The translations under genes and the position numbers were made by a program. DNA of 5,296 nt, from positions 1 to 5,296 of the forward strand of contig JBOGEB010000254.1 of NCBI GenBank assembly GCA_050743125.1. Reading direction: 5' to 3'. This document shows positions 4,358-5,296 of this stretch, piece by piece. Origin of the DNA: JBOGEB01 sp050743125 (GTDB lineage: Bacteria; Actinomycetota; Nitriliruptoria; Euzebyales; Egibacteraceae). The stretch's first letter is position 1; the number at the start of each line of letters is the position of its first letter. Below the pieces are notes generated by a model. That model did not search any database. It worked only from the letters and a program-made list of their open reading frames with translations, and was not told the origin of the DNA.

Positions 4358-5182
4358 ATGACGATACCCATCGACTGGAAGCCCGAAGGGGACTACACCG
4401 ACATCCTCTACCACCGCGCCGAGGGCATCGCGAAGATCACGATCAACCGGCCCGAGGTGCGCAACGCGTTCCGGCCGCAGACGCTGTTCGAGTTGTCGCA
4501 CGCGTTCAACGTCGCGCGCGACGACCCCGAGATCGGCGTGATCATCCTGACGGGAGCGGGCACCAAGGCGTTCTGCTCCGGCGGGGACCAGCGGATCCGC
4601 GGCGACGACGGGTACAAGGACGCCAGCGGCGTAGGGCGGCTGAACGTCCTCGACCTGCAGATCCAGATCCGCCGGACGCCGAAGCCGGTCGTCGCGATGG
4701 TCGCGGGCTACGCGATCGGCGGCGGGCACGTCCTCCACGTCGTGTGCGACCTGACGATCGCGGCCGACAACGCCCGCTTCGGCCAGACCGGCCCGAAGGT
4801 CGGGTCGTTCGACGGCGGCTACGGGTCCGGCCTGCTCGCGCGCTGCGTGGGGCAGAAGAAGGCGCGGGAGATCTGGTTCCTGTGCGAGCAGTACGACGCG
4901 CGGCAGGCGCTCGACATGGGGCTGGTCAACACCGTCGTGCCGTTGGAGCGGCTGGAGGAGGAGACCGTCGCCTGGTGCCGGAGGATGCTCGGGCACTCGC
5001 CGCTCGCGCTGCGGATGCTCAAGGCGTCGCTCAACGCCGCCGACGACGGGCTCGCAGGCATCCAGCAGCTCGCCGGCGACGCGACGCTGCTGTTCTACCT
5101 GTCCGAGGAGGCGCAGGAGGGTCGCAACGCCTACCTCGAGAAACGCCCGCCGGACTTCGACCGCTTCCCCCGCCGCCCCTAG
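4358..5182 (+). CDS. menB: 1,4-Dihydroxy-2-naphthoyl-CoA synthase (MenB)
   Basis: A complete 274-aa crotonase-superfamily enzyme, closely following E. coli MenB along its whole length. It performs the Dieckmann-type ring closure of o-succinylbenzoyl-CoA, the product of MenE, to 1,4-dihydroxy-2-naphthoyl-CoA; crotonase enzymes typically form trimers or hexamers in the cytoplasm. Visible motifs: I27-TINRPEVRNAFRP40, oxyanion-hole segment C73-SGGDQ78, G117-YAIGGGH124, F141-GQTGPKVGSFDGG154, Q-KKAREIWFLC, MGLVNTVVP and the C-terminal EGRNAYLEKRPPDF. Q143-T-G145 marks the bicarbonate-dependent type I class: the position that is a catalytic Asp in mycobacterial MenB (TDAD) is Gly here, and bound bicarbonate takes its role. 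GGAG at 4352-4355 is only 2 nt from the ATG, too close for a normal ribosome site, so the transcript may be leaderless or nearly so. Residues D6-W7 preserve the N-terminal tryptophan region of E. coli MenB, supporting this start. Confidence 0.95.
   Translation: MTIPIDWKPEGDYTDILYHRAEGIAKITINRPEVRNAFRPQTLFELSHAFNVARDDPEIGVIILTGAGTKAFCSGGDQRIRGDDGYKDASGVGRLNVLDLQIQIRRTPKPVVAMVAGYAIGGGHVLHVVCDLTIAADNARFGQTGPKVGSFDGGYGSGLLARCVGQKKAREIWFLCEQYDARQALDMGLVNTVVPLERLEEETVAWCRRMLGHSPLALRMLKASLNAADDGLAGIQQLAGDATLLFYLSEEAQEGRNAYLEKRPPDFDRFPRRP

Positions 5183-5296
<114 letters not shown>

Noticed and set aside
3312..4361. Plus-strand open frame (349 codons) opposite menE
   Set aside because: It mirrors the GC3 pattern of menE and has no motifs. 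MenE motifs A3 to A10 on the minus strand explain the region.

Overview
The window looks like one end of a high-GC actinobacterial contig. Codons are strongly GC3-biased, GTG starts occur, and there are a WhiJ-type XRE regulator, a DUF222 (13E12-family) remnant and a LexA box of the actinobacterial type. MenB is of the bicarbonate-dependent 'type I' form (GQTGPK, as in E. coli) rather than the mycobacterial 'TDAD' form. This weakly suggests a lineage outside the mycobacteria and their relatives, possibly Thermoleophilia; that is inference only. The last 33 bases are pure G and are probably a sequencing or assembly artefact.

Layout. (1) 1-314, minus: N-terminal 104 codons of an XRE-family regulator running off the left edge. 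(2) 315-829: divergent spacer with a perfect 10-bp palindrome next to a possible -10, then two very small coding-like ORFs that overlap as GTGA; the second appears frameshifted in a run of seven G. (3) 830-1861, plus: complete dTDP-glucose 4,6-dehydratase-like protein with an altered catalytic triad (STCE instead of STDE), followed by two hairpins. (4) 1958-3166: a wrecked zone. It holds a SnoaL/NTF2-like gene cut after about 80 codons, then a DUF222 gene with its own promoter and a LexA/SOS box covering the start codon, broken by a one-base frameshift and lacking the usual HNH end, then a 217-bp nested inverted-repeat structure. (5) 3198-4334, minus, and 4358-5182, plus: menE and menB, adjacent menaquinone genes transcribed divergently from a 23-bp gap that holds two overlapping, mirror-image -10 motifs.

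How the genes work together. MenE activates o-succinylbenzoate to its CoA thioester and MenB cyclises that thioester to 1,4-dihydroxy-2-naphthoyl-CoA, so the divergent pair encodes two consecutive steps and probably shares one control region. The dehydratase is isolated from other sugar-nucleotide genes. The DUF222 region looks like mobile or accessory DNA that landed in a SnoaL-like gene and then decayed. I found no complete novel defence or mobile system. The most interesting signals are the SOS-controlled, apparently leaderless DUF222 promoter, the nested inverted repeats whose mismatches are strand-polarised G.U wobbles, the mirror-image menE/menB promoter, and the substituted catalytic Asp in the dehydratase.
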